The translations under genes and the position numbers were made by a program. From NCBI GenBank assembly GCA_001600875.1, contig BCLD01000013.1, positions 546,033 to 610,032 on the forward strand: a stretch of DNA of 64,000 nt, written 5' to 3'. This document shows, piece by piece, positions 23,054 through 34,360 of the stretch. The notes beneath the pieces are model-generated. The model had not been told where the DNA came from, did no database searches, and worked only from the letters and a program-made list of their open reading frames with translations. This DNA comes from Solicoccozyma terricola (Eukaryota; Basidiomycota; Tremellomycetes; Filobasidiales; Piskurozymaceae). Each line of letters begins with the position of its first letter. Positions within the stretch are counted from its first letter, which is position 1.

Positions 23054-26000
23054 TCACTCGATGGTGGGTTCGCCCTGGCCATCTATGGTTTCCTTGCATA
23101 AGTCTGCCAACATCCTAGTCAATGTCCCTCTAGTTGTCTCCTCTTTCCCCCGAGGCTGTCGGAGATCCCACTTGAGGAAGCATCTCGCCAGATCTTCTGC
23201 TTCCTTCAGCTCTCGAATCTCTTGTTCCGTCATCGTGATGGCGTCGATGATGGGCCCGATCTCGAATTTGCCAAGGTGGTGGCTAAGAGAGAACAAGGTC
23301 AGATGGTAAGGTCTTGGTTTTCAATCTTTCTCTTACCTGACGAAGCGTGCGCGATCAACGACTTCCTGTCCGACGTTATGAGCTGCAGCACATTCGAAAG
23401 CTCGAGAAGATAAGCTGGCGGTTGGAATAAGTCTACCCGAAGATGAGTGCCGGTGTAAGCACCATGTTCAGAAGCCAAACGAATCACACCTTACCGGTAC
23501 AAATATCCGAGGCTTGCAGATTCGTCACCAGTCGTCCCATCCTGGTAGACCGTCTCCATTTGCCAAAATGAAATGGGAAGATTGGGCGGGAGGATCTGGT
23601 TGACAAAGAGTTCACTGTGAGACGACAGTGTGCCGCGAAATTCAATTACCTGATGACCCGATGTTCCCGTGGCTCGCACACTTACTGAAAGTGTGTGATC
23701 GCGATCTGGACGTGTTGCCTAGTCGCTCAGCATGGAAAAAAGCAGGGGAAGATGAAACTTCGTCCCGCCCACCGTCTTCGGACACTCTGATCCTCTTCGA
23801 ATAAGATGCATCAGGACACCAGCAAGTAGTCCTGCCCCATCTTCTGGCGTGGTGCCTGAGAAGCGAAGGTTGAGACGCATGACATTGATTCGGGGGCATA
23901 CTTCACTCACCCTTGCCGAATTCGTCCAGGATCAGCAATGAACGAACAGTTGCTCCTCGTAGCGCTTGAGAGACTTGACCGAGATCGATCATGAAAGCCG
24001 AAGCCGCCTGTTCGGAAAGAATGACTTATCAGAGATATTCAGAGTCGACATGGGTACGACGTACCTTCGCTGAAGATTCTTTGGTCTGAAGACGAGTGTA
24101 GACTGTCGCCAGGTTATAGGATTCAGACTAGAACAGCATGGGACCTGACAAGACGTAGCCATACTCTTGTCCACTGGACCTAAAGTCGCTGCCGCTGCAG
24201 GCACAAAGCTAGTTTGAGTTTGATTTGCCGTCAGAGGGTGATACTGCTGCAACAAAACGACTTCGCTCACCATCCGATTTGAGCCATGACGGTAATTAGT
24301 GCGACCTAAGAGTGTATGCGTCAGAGCTCAAACCAGACCTAATCGGAAATAATACATACCTGTTTGGCATATGCTGTCTTTCCAGATCCATTCGAAGATG
24401 CCAATACCATCTATGTTGGAAGCGGGCCAGTTCGTCAGCTTAGGGAGCTTTGGTTGACTACACATCGACTAACCAAGCTCCTAGCTTTCGATTGCAGCGT
24501 CTCGCTGTCGTTTCGCAATGTACCTTGTCCACCGGCCAGGAGAGTATCGTTTGATACATACATGTCCATCGTGAGCTCATAAAGCAAGTGGCGACCTCTT
24601 TGGATCTTGATGACATTTTCTTCGACCATCTGAGGGCGATGGAGTTGGTAGTCTCGTGTAGCAGTAGCGAATGCCATCAAACAGTCCATCTCCGCCAAGC
24701 TATCAGTCGCTCCGAGAATTTGCGTCTGAGCTGAGAGAATGCTGTCCAGCAATTCGTCGAGAAGGTCGATGCTGCGATCTATAGGGGACAGAGACATCAA
24801 CAATGCCTCCTGCAAACCTGTTGCATGATCTTACCATTGATCTTGTTGTAAATGTCGCCTAGGTGTTCATCCAACTTTAGCGTATGAGGACAGCGGAAGT
24901 ACCATGCATCATCGTCGCGAAACTGAAGGTCGACAGATCGTTTGCTTTGAGGCCCAAATGGCTTCTGGACGCAATACTCACTTGAAAAGTCCAGTCCTGA
25001 GGCACAACTTCCTCAACGGGTTCATCCTCTCGAGCGTCAATCGCTACCAAATATCCGAGTTGTGGGAAGGACTGGCAGTCTATATCGAATGGAAAGTCTG
25101 CAGAGAGATCATGCGCTATCACCTGAGCCAAGTTTTGCTGCGATTAAAGAGCACAGGTCAGTTTTGACGTTTTTGAAGGGATTGTTGCGAAAAGGATGCA
25201 CTAGGATCTCAGGAAGCTCTGTGTAGATCGACTGAGTCAGCTTGGTAGTGGCGGATGTCTTCCACTGCTGACACTTACGTCCTTGGAGTTGTCGCCATTC
25301 ATCGATACGCTCGTCCACACCATCTGCAATCTGTAACCTCTGTTCTGTTCTCGTAGCATCCCAGTCGATCTGGAAAGAGGTGAATCCATTTAATAAGAGA
25401 ATGAATTGAACACAAACTTGACTCACCATCTCTGACATCTGCGTGGCAATCTTCAACATGACGTCGGTGTTCACCGCTTCCATAATCTACAGAAACCAAA
25501 TTGATCAGCGCAGAACCTGTGGGTCAGATCCTCGTCAGTTCTACCTTGTGATATATCTCCGTCGTCTCCGCTCCATTGATATCAGCAAAGTGCTGCCTGA
25601 CAAGCACCGCCGCCAGAAGGAACTGTCGGAAAGGAAAGATCAGATGCGGTTTCTCTCGAATGTCACAGACAACAACTCACATCCATGATATTCTTCCATG
25701 TTCCCCAGTGACTCGATCCCCCCTCCAGCTGATTAAAAAGACGATACACATTCTTCACCTTCTTCAAAGCATTTCCAATATCCATCACTATAGCTTGATT
25801 ATCCACCCGAACGAGAACACTGACTGCTTGATGTCGAGCTTCGATGTCGGATATGGATATGAGTGGTCGCGTGAGCCAGCGGCGTAGGAGTGAAGACCCG
25901 ATGGGAGTTAGACAAGTGTTGAGTATACCTATAGCTCAATCACATGAGACGGGGAAGTTGCTGCACAGAAGGCCCCCCCCCCCCCCCCCTGTTCACATAC

Positions 26001-27398
26001 CAAAAAGTGACAGACCTTCTTTCTGCTTGCTGGCGTGCATCGAGGCATTGTCCTGAGCATCAAATATTTGAAGAGAACTACGCCGAAAGCATGTATGAAT
26101 CAGGTTATTAATGGTCCGATGTGGTATTCACTCACGACAACGCATCCGCCGACAACAACATGTACTTCTCCCTGAAAGTTACAATGAGATTGTCAAATGT
26201 AATCTTTGGTAGATTCAAGATGGAGGCGCTCACATATGGATCGACTGCACATCCCTCACTATTGGAACACCATTCATCGCAGTTCCGAGTGCTCGATTAC
26301 GCTGTAGAGCAGCCAACAAGGCTCCGCCAGCGCAGACCTGTTCCCATCGCAAGTCATGCTGAGTCCGGCGAAAACCGAATCTGACAGCTCAATACTCACA
26401 GATAGAAACGCATCCAAGTTTGTGAAACATCCCAATCTCAACAACGCTTGTTTCGCTTTTTCCTCCTCGTTTAGCCCAATATTTGATCCTGTTATCCCGC
26501 TGGTCGTCTCTTGATCGTTGGACTTGATCGTACCGTTGTCATCATCATGAGTGCCATTTCTCCCCGTCGACCTTGTGCGATTGTCTGAGGTGTTCATATC
26601 GTTTGAAGGATCGCTTGCAGAGGAAACGACGGAGAGATTGGAAAGTCGAGCAGTGGCAAAACCAATGTTGAACTCTTTGTATGGCCGAACTTGATAGTCG
26701 CAATCATCGTGTTCCTGACCTGAAGAAGTCCACCACGAAATGTAAGCTAGAGCTCCATGATTGTTTTACAACAGCAAGCGAGCTCACAATACGCTTCGAT
26801 GGCTTCCATGAGTCCCTCATCCGCTCGGCTTCCGACCAAAACCGCATGCGGTTCAAGCTGTTCCATCACTATAACCTATCGATCCATCAGTCATCCAGTA
26901 TTTTGAACGCTTTGACGATCATCACCGACGAGTAGTGATGAGATCAAATGTCTTGGAATCTTCCGTATCTTCTAGGAAAGAGATGATAGAGGTTTCAGAA
27001 TCGTGAAACGCAGCAGCGACACGTTGATGGATGCTGTGGATGACGAGAGTCTGTAAGATGTATGATGATTCAGTTGTTGCGCAAAACACGGCGATAGCGT
27101 AGAAACCCACTCTAATCGACACATCGTCCTCGAGAAGCTCATTATCAACAGACGTTTCCTCTTCGTTCTCTATGATTTGAATCTCATCTGCTTGACTCGC
27201 AAAGCGTGCTCTTGGTGATGGATGTGATTTGCTTGCTTGAATACGATCTGGTGTATTCGAGCGAGACTGAGCGCCTGATGCTGATGTGAGTCGCCTGATT
27301 TTGCTATGGGACTGTGCTGTTTCATCTAAGCCTGGGGTTGCAGATTCTGCTGACCGCTTGGCACCTCTCAGCGACGATGTGACTGCGATGTCGGCCAT
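23054..27398 (-). CDS. MSH5: MutS homologue Msh5, meiotic crossover factor
   Basis: About 25 exons and about 1,000 residues, from ATG 27398 to TGA 23054. An unstructured N-terminal ~90 residues contains a nuclear-type KIRR. The connector, lever and clamp regions follow (VCAGGALLAALQRNRALG; TPIGSSLLRRWLTRPLISIS; QLGYLVAIDAR). The ATPase contains Walker A SSNGSGKTAYAKQ, QVALITVMAQIG, CFVPAAAATLGPVDKIYTRL, Walker B RSLLILDEFGKG, TPEDGAGLLAG and ITHFHELF; a helix-turn-helix tail ends the protein. No mismatch-recognition Phe-x-Glu domain is visible, as expected for Msh5. Known role: the Msh4-Msh5 clamp stabilises Holliday junctions and promotes crossovers, which implies a sexual cycle. The first intron (60 nt, after SIR) has no stop and is a multiple of three, so retention would add 20 residues. 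Another intron contains a C17 run. Confidence 0.93.
25973..25989 (+). repeat. Homopolymer run of 17 C in an MSH5 intron
   Basis: In MSH5 sense orientation this is a G17 run just after the GTATGT donor that follows the LSLF(G) segment. It therefore sits at the 5' end of the intron, not at the branch or pyrimidine site. Confidence 0.85.
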
Positions 27399-27590
27399 GG
27401 TGTGGTGTATACTACCATGCAGCAATGGTCTGGCCGCCCACCGGGCCTTTGCTTCATTCGATGAGAAGTGGTTACTAACCATTCTCGACGCGTATCGTCT
27501 CAACGGACTGAGCAAGCAGCCTCCTACTACAAGGGAATTCAATCAGAGTCTAATAAAGGTCGATAACGAGAAAGAGATGAGGTATTGATT

Positions 27591-30080
27591 TACGCATCCA
27601 CGAGCTTGGCGTCATTGTCTCTCGTAGACTTGTCGGTCTCCTTCTCCTCCCTCTCCACTGGCTTCGAGGCTTTGCGCTGGTAGAACTCGGCGATGATCTG
27701 ATGATGCCGGGATTTCTTAGCATCCGGTGTAATTCTAAACCTAATCCATCAGTTCTCACCTTTGGGTTGATACGATTGAGCATCTCCTTGGGGAAGATAC
27801 GAAGCAGGTTCCATGCAAGGTCCAAACTATCGAAAATGGTACGTGCCTCGTATGGTCCTGTTGGAGCCAAAAATCTCCATGAGTTTATGTATTCCAGAAG
27901 CAGAAAGAAGGCAAGCTCACCTTGACCAACGAATTCATGCTCGAATTTGTCCAAGAACTCCAACGCCAGTTTGTCTTCGGCAGACAATGCCTCCTCACCG
28001 ACGACTGCTTTCATGGCAGCAGCGTCACGACCGACAGCGTATTTAGCATACTGCATGTCAGGTAGGGGAAGCTCGTTAGATATGGCCGAGAGGCGATGAG
28101 AATGACAAACCTCTCACCAGCTGGTTCGAGACATCACCATGGTCCTTCCTGGTCAACTTCTCGCCGATAGCACTCTTCATCAAACGAGAAAGCGACGGCA
28201 ATACGTTGATAGGTGGGTATATTTGCTTGTTGTGCAGCTGTCGATCGATGAAGATCTGACCCTCGGTGATATAGCCAGTCAAATCTGTTGTGGGGTATAA
28301 GATCAAATCAGTTGGAAATATGGCGGAACATCGACGATTGCAATTCACCAGGAATAGGGTGAGTAATATCTGACATGGGAAAAGGTCAATGGCGTCGGAG
28401 TCAGTATAAGAATCCAAGTAGAACAATCAATTTTCATCTCACCATCGTTGGGCATTGTCAGAATAGGAATTTGAGTGATGGAACCATTTCGACCTTGAAC
28501 ACGGCCGGCACGCTCGTAAATGGTAGACAAATCGGTGTAGAGATAACCAGGGTAACCACGACGACCCGGGACTTCTTCTCGCGCGGCGGAGACCTCACGA
28601 AGAGCATCGGCGTATGAGGTCATATCTGTCAAAATAACGAGAACGTGCTTCTCTAGTTGGTATGCAAAGTACTCTGCTGTGGTCAACGCAAGACGAGGCG
28701 TGATGATTCGCTCGATACTGTGAAAAAGAATGCCGCTCCATCAACAACATATTACGCCCTTCGATCACGACCCGAGACTCACGTCGGATCGTTTGCCAAA
28801 TTGAGGAACAACGTGACCCTATCCAAACTGCCATTCTCCTCAAAGTCCTGCTTGAAGTATCGAGCGGTTTCCATGTTAACACCCATAGCAGCGAATACGA
28901 TGGAGAAGTTGTCCTCGTGACCGTCGTGAACGCCCTTGGTTGCTCCTGGACGAGTAACGAGACCAGCTTGACGACAGATCTGAGCTGCGATCTGAAGGGT
29001 CGGACAATAGGGTATAAGCTTTTGAAAAAGTGGTATGCACGGGTGATCATGACTCGCCTCGTTGTGCGGTAGCCCAGAGGCTGAGAAGATGGGAATCTTC
29101 TGGCCACGAGCGATCGAGTCTGCGAATGCACACCATATTAGTCCGTGGCAAGTTATTTTCCTCTTGACGAACGATGCCTCACTCATGGTATCAATGGTTG
29201 AAATACCAGTCTGAATCATTTCTTCCGGGTAGATACGAGAGTACGGGTTGATAGGAGACCCTGTTGTTTGATCTCATCAGCACCACCACCCAAACCTCAC
29301 TCAAAGGCATACAAACACCTACCATTAATATCAAGATATTCCTCCGCCCACACTTTTGGCCCTTTATCGATAGGTTCCCCACTTCCGTTGAAAACACGAC
29401 CAAGCATGTCTTCTGATACACCAAGTTTCATAGATGATCCAGATAGCTTGATCTTGGTAGCTTTGGTGTCGACTCCCGATGTACCCTCGAACACCTGGAA
29501 TTTTTCACAGGATCAGCATCGCAGCGATTAGTTGGGCCGTCTGGAGGACTCACTTGTACAATTGCTTTTTTGCCAGATACCTCCAAGATCTGACCAGATC
29601 GACGCTCGCCGTTTGGTAGCTCCAGACTGACGATCTCATTGTATTGAGGGAACTAAAAGGTGTCAAAGTGTAGGGGATTGCGATGATTAGCGCTGGACCG
29701 AAGGAAACATATGGGGAGGAGATCTCACCTTGACGTTGTCTAGAACAACCAGAGGACTGCAAGATTGCAATATTAGTATCTTGCGATGGTCACTCGAGAA
29801 CCAAGATCCAAATTCACCCATTGACCGCCGAAACCGTTTGATACTCTGTAAACAGGTTAGATAAAACCAAGGCGAATAAGTTATTGCTCATTTCTGCTCT
29901 TACACACTATTTCCACCACCACTCACCGACCCGAGGATTCACTCCATACTCTCGCACAGCAGCAGCCTAATCCAGCGACAATATGAGCTTCCGAACCAAA
30001 GCCGATCCCATTCGTTTGTCCGCCGTACTCACAGCATTGATTCTGGCCAATTCGGCGTCGCTCAATCTGGCGTTTGTCAT
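27591..30080 (-). CDS. VMA2: V-type proton ATPase subunit B
   Basis: About 15 exons and about 510 residues, from ATG 30080 to TAA 27591. It starts with [16 protein letters not shown] and ends with AKLVDA. Family signatures appear in order: [135 protein letters not shown] and [16 protein letters not shown]. It is the non-catalytic nucleotide-binding subunit of the V1 sector, which acidifies vacuole, Golgi and endosomes. One exon is about 22 nt (encoding ITHPIP). It lies 192 bp upstream of MSH5 on the same strand. Confidence 0.95.
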
Positions 30081-30342
30081 GATGGTAGCCGAACGAGTAC
30101 CTGTGTGCTCGCTACGGACGATGGGATGGATGGATGGAGGAGCTGGTCGAGGTTGTAGGAACTAACTTGAGATACGACTTCCTACTTGGAGAAGATGACG
30201 GTGGGGGCTGGGCGGGCAAGTATCGCGCAACGTGGCGGGTCATTAAAGAAGGTATGACGTGGCAAGAAAGCTGGGAATGATCATCCACCATAAAGTACAT
30301 GCAGCTGTTCTCGTAGCACACCATCGTCTTCCTCTTCAGCGG

Positions 30343-31961
30343 TCATCGGTATCCACCATTCCCAGATGTATGCTGCACATACGGAATTGCATCATAAGGT
30401 GCGTGAGAAGCCGGCGTGTACCCGTACCCCTGAGCTTGAGGAGATGCCACAGGAGAAGCCGTGAGGGACGCTTTCACAGCAGCGTCTACGGGTCAAATGG
30501 TCATTCCCATTAGATACCCAGTCTCGTTTCGGTATCGAGTTCCTCACTCACAAGGATCGTCATATGTATCCTTCGCCAACTGCATCGTCCTACTTGACGG
30601 TTTCGTACTTTCTGTTCTTGGCGTCGGTGTACCGGCAGTCATCCTCCCAACTCCTAAATTCAAACTCGACGTCGTCGGAAGTCCAGAACCAACACTCGTA
30701 CTCGCAGACGGAACTGCCGCTCCAACACTCGGTTGCTCATACTCCAACGGAGCATACCCCACATCACCCTCCTCCTCCTCATCCAATTCTGCTTTCCCTG
30801 TCCTTTGGTAATCCCTCTTTACAGCACTATAACCACCGTCATATGGCGTGGCTATACCTCCATTACCACCATACGATGAGATAAAACGAGCAGGAACCTC
30901 TGTTGCTGCGCCGTATACTTCTGAACTTCGATAACCGCTTCCTGAGGTTGATTGGTATGTGGAGAGTGAAGATACGGCACCACGGTTTTTAACGAGGTAG
31001 TAGATGAGAGCAGCTAGCCATGCAGCTAGGGAGATATATAAGAAGCGCAGGGAATCAGCCGCGGACGTTTCACGGTATCTCTCCCTCTCTCTCTCTCTCT
31101 CTCTCTTTTCGAACACACTCACCGAATCCCATCCACATGAATATTGAACTTGCTTTCTTCGTCCTACACCAACCCAACAATGCGATCATGTATTCATCGC
31201 CAAGAGAAGAATGTGGATCGATTTCAGGGTTCTTGCATCCTTTCTGACTCCAAGCTGTGCCGAATGACCGAAAAGAACGAAACAGCCATCAACACACTGA
31301 AGTATCTTTCTCTTTGATGGGTGATGGGTATATGTGTGATGGGAAAGGAAACATACCACTAGCTGTCAACACAACCGAACCAAATAAACTCCCTACAACA
31401 CCCAACCCCTGAAGCACCCATTGACTTCGTCTCTCTTTCAAAAACCTAGCAAGACCACCGAGTTTATCGTATCGATTGAAGAGAATAGGAGGTACGAGTA
31501 GGAAGATTGAGAGAAAGAAGAGAACAAGGACGAGGAATAACATGAATCCGATTAAACCGGCTGTCAAACAGAAAAACGTTGTATAACCCCCATTAATCGA
31601 ATTTGAAAACATCTAAAAAAACACACAACGGCTCGCTGTTCTTCCCCGGGAACTCACAGACTCCTATCCCCCAATGTTTTTGAAATCCAGCCAAGCTACC
31701 TAAGCAACAAACCACGACAAACGATACAAACGCCTCCCACGCTAACATCATCACCATAAACATACCCAATTGATTCGGTTCAATGTCAATTGAATCAGGA
31801 GAAGCACCAATCTCGAATGGATTCCGGTGCTTCTTGAGACGGTTGTTGGAAGGGGTTGGTGTGAGGTCGGTGGATGGGGTGTATTGAGTGGTGGTGGTGG
31901 TGGTGGTGGATCGTGTCGTTAGTGTGGAGATGGATGCGAATGTTCGTTTCAATTTGTCCAT
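30343..31961 (-). CDS. Fungal four-helix membrane protein, conserved, function unknown
   Basis: Five exons from ATG 31961 to TGA 30343, about 415 residues. A Ser/Thr-rich cytosolic start precedes helix 1 (LGMFMVMMLAWEAFVSFVVV), helix 2 (IGFMLFLVLVLFFLSIFLLV), helix 3 (VLQGLGVVGSLFGSVVLTA), a conserved loop GCKNPEIDPHSSLG followed by WCRTKK, and helix 4 (FMWMGFAAWLAALIYYLVK). The C-NP-DPH plus WCRTKK loop is, to my recollection, shared by a widespread uncharacterised family of fungal membrane proteins. The long tail is Gly/Tyr/Ser-rich with an acidic patch (ELDEEEEGD) and probably cytosolic. The exon 3 to 4 intron carries a CT/GA microsatellite at about 31078-31106. It shares a 600-bp divergent promoter region with the UPS-like gene. 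Confidence 0.8.
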
Positions 31962-32561
31962 GATGTGTCAAGGGTTGGAGTTGAGCGATGGAATGACGAT
32001 GCAAGACGATTTGAGTGAGATTCTCGTTTTGTTTGTCTCGGTGTCGCTGGATGTGGGGAGGTTTCAAATCGTTGCTTTCCTGAATGGAGAGACAGATGTG
32101 GTGAATGCTCGATATAATCACCAAGCTATCCAACTCGCCAACACATCAACAATAGCATTCAGCGTTCGAGCAGTCAAGCATTCCTTTGACGCGTCCAACA
32201 CGACAAGTAGATCATCAATCAACCATTGTATATCGCACAGCGGTACACAGTCAAAATTGAGAACTGACAACTGACAACTGAGCGAGGCAAGGCAAAAGTC
32301 GAGTATGGGGTGTGTGGTCCCAGACTAGCTTGAGCAGAGTGGGAAGAAGTGGGATAGATTGCTCTGGACGATGTTGTGGATGATCGTGGGTGACTTTCAC
32401 GTGTGAGGCTAGGGGTGGCGTGGGAGGGGGGCACGGACATTCCTTCCCACTCATGTCCGTGTTGCGCGTTGTTCGTCATCCCTCCTAGGAACAAACAATC
32501 CAAATCTTGATATTCCATTCCCAGTTCAGCACATCGATCCTGGACAAAGTGGTTGGCTACA
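31962..32561. other. Divergent promoter region, membrane protein / UPS-like gene
   Basis: Six hundred bases between two start codons facing apart. A CACGTG E-box-type hexamer lies at about 32398-32403. No gene is supported. Confidence 0.5.
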
Positions 32562-33822
32562 ATGGTCAGACTGTTCCAACAACAGTTCCACTTCGAGTGA
32601 GTCCCCCCCCCCCCCCTTTCCTTCCCTACTTCCCTTCCTCCGCCCATCGCTCACTAAACTCTCTACATTCCAACCCCTCCTAGTTATCCATGGACAACGA
32701 CGACCCGCGGACTATGGTTGAAATACCCTAATCCACATGCTGTACATGTCTTTTCGGTGGATACACTGAGTAGGGAGATTGATGAGGTTTCAGGGGTGAT
32801 GAGAACTGAGAGGTTGCTTGGTGTTAGACAAGGGGTGCCGGTGAGTTTGAAGTGGGAGTTGTGGTTCGTGGTTCGTGTACAGAAGAGGATCAACTGGTTG
32901 TATGGACGTAATGCATTTGGAAAAGGGGGGGGAGAGGGGGGGGATGGATGACATAGGGGACTGGATTGAGAGATGGCATGATCGCAAATAGCGACCATAG
33001 AGCTTTGGAAGGATGTAGCACATCCAGCGTGTTCGGATGCTCGGTAGCAAATGAACCAGGTTTGGAAAGAATGGCAGAACGGTTGGACGGGCGTAGAGAT
33101 TGGGGAAGTGTGCGGGAATTATTATCGCTGACATGTCCCTGACTTCTTCTATTCCTTTCATAGAAATGGATAATGCGAGTGAGTGCTTTGGATAATTCAT
33201 GCTCTCCAACGGCGATTCTGATTGTCCTTTCCCCCCCCCCCCCCTTCTTCATCTCGCTCTTTTGCTCTGCATTGGTCCACCACACGCAGCTCCTCGGTGT
33301 GACAGAAGATGCATTCGTCAGAGAAGTCATCTTTGTCGATCCCGTACAACAGATAACAAGTATGGTCTCGATAAATCTCAGTTTATCTCAATATGTGTAC
33401 GTCTCTCGCCGTCCCTTTGTTTCCTTCTTCTGCTTTTTATTTGCTCTCACACACTGATAAACCACCGATCGTGCGTACATCCAACCAGACAATGCCTCGA
33501 ACTCATCTCATATACTCCTTCCGACGATACAACCCAAACACTCTTCACCCAACGTGCTCACATCTCATCTCCACCAATGTCCCCACTCTCCCTCCCTTAC
33601 TACTCTGCTCCACCACCTTCAACATCGAAATCAGTACTCCGATTACTCAAGTCAGTAGGTGGGAAACTAGAGACCCAATCTGTAGAGAGATTCGGAACGA
33701 ATGCGGCCGGTGGGAGGAAAGGGTTTGAAGGTGTTTTAGACAGGTTGAAGGCGATGATCGAGGAGAGGGGGGAAGGAGCGGTTGGAGGAGAGGATGGGAG
33801 TAGTGGATGGGGAGATCGGTGA
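32562..33822 (+). CDS. PRELI/MSF1-domain protein (Ups family), mitochondrial lipid transfer
   Basis: Five exons from ATG 32562 to TGA 33822. The start is MVRLFQQQFHF, joined to DYPWTTTTRGLWLKYPNPHA, VHVFSVDTLSREID, RTERLLGVRQGVPKWIMR, LLGVTEDAFVREVIFVDPVQ, and a last exon beginning VQCLELISYTPS. The WxxVTRAxWxKYPNP-like start, the TERL segment and the E-x-x-x-VDP segment define the PRELI/MSF1 fold. Known role: Ups1/Ups2-Mdm35 complexes move phosphatidic acid or phosphatidylserine across the mitochondrial intermembrane space. Which Ups type this is cannot be told. The C-terminal extension is amphipathic then Gly/Glu-rich. Introns 1 and 3 each contain a run of 14 C, at 32603-32616 and 33231-33244. 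Confidence 0.88.
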
Positions 33823-34360
33823 TGTCGGAGTCGGGGGGAGGAACAGGTATAGTCACGGAAGTTTCCTACAGGGTCCTCAACGTCACCTAAAACCAAGAAC
33901 GCGTGTGCGCTGTCTTTGAAACCTCTCGAGACTCGGGTATACTCAAACACCACAAAACAACAAACCAACACCGCGCAGAAACCACGGACCAAAACAAAAC
34001 AACACCTTACCACACTGCATAACATCCAATCAACTCACACAACCACCCCGACACATTCAACATACAATTAACGAACTATTGCAACGAAATCATGACGTCG
34101 AAAGGAAAATAGGGCAGAACAGGAAGAGCCATGATCAAGGACGAGGTTGTAGTTGTAGCCGTTTGCACTGCTCATGAATTATCGATGTCTCATCACATCC
34201 CAATCCACTCGCCGAAGCCGTATCACGGGCCAGGTTCAACCAAGAGCCAAATAAAATTCAACTCGCTCGTCATCGATAAAGGTACCAGCGAACAAAACGA
34301 CAAAAAGGGGGGGTATAACACAATCAACATCGCCTAGGGAAAAAAAAAGCCTTGGCCCCG
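33823..34360. other. Convergent 3' region between UPS-like gene and NOT2
   Basis: The span is A/C-rich with several CAAAACAA stretches; it probably contains the 3' ends and poly(A) sites of both genes. No gene is seen. Confidence 0.5.
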
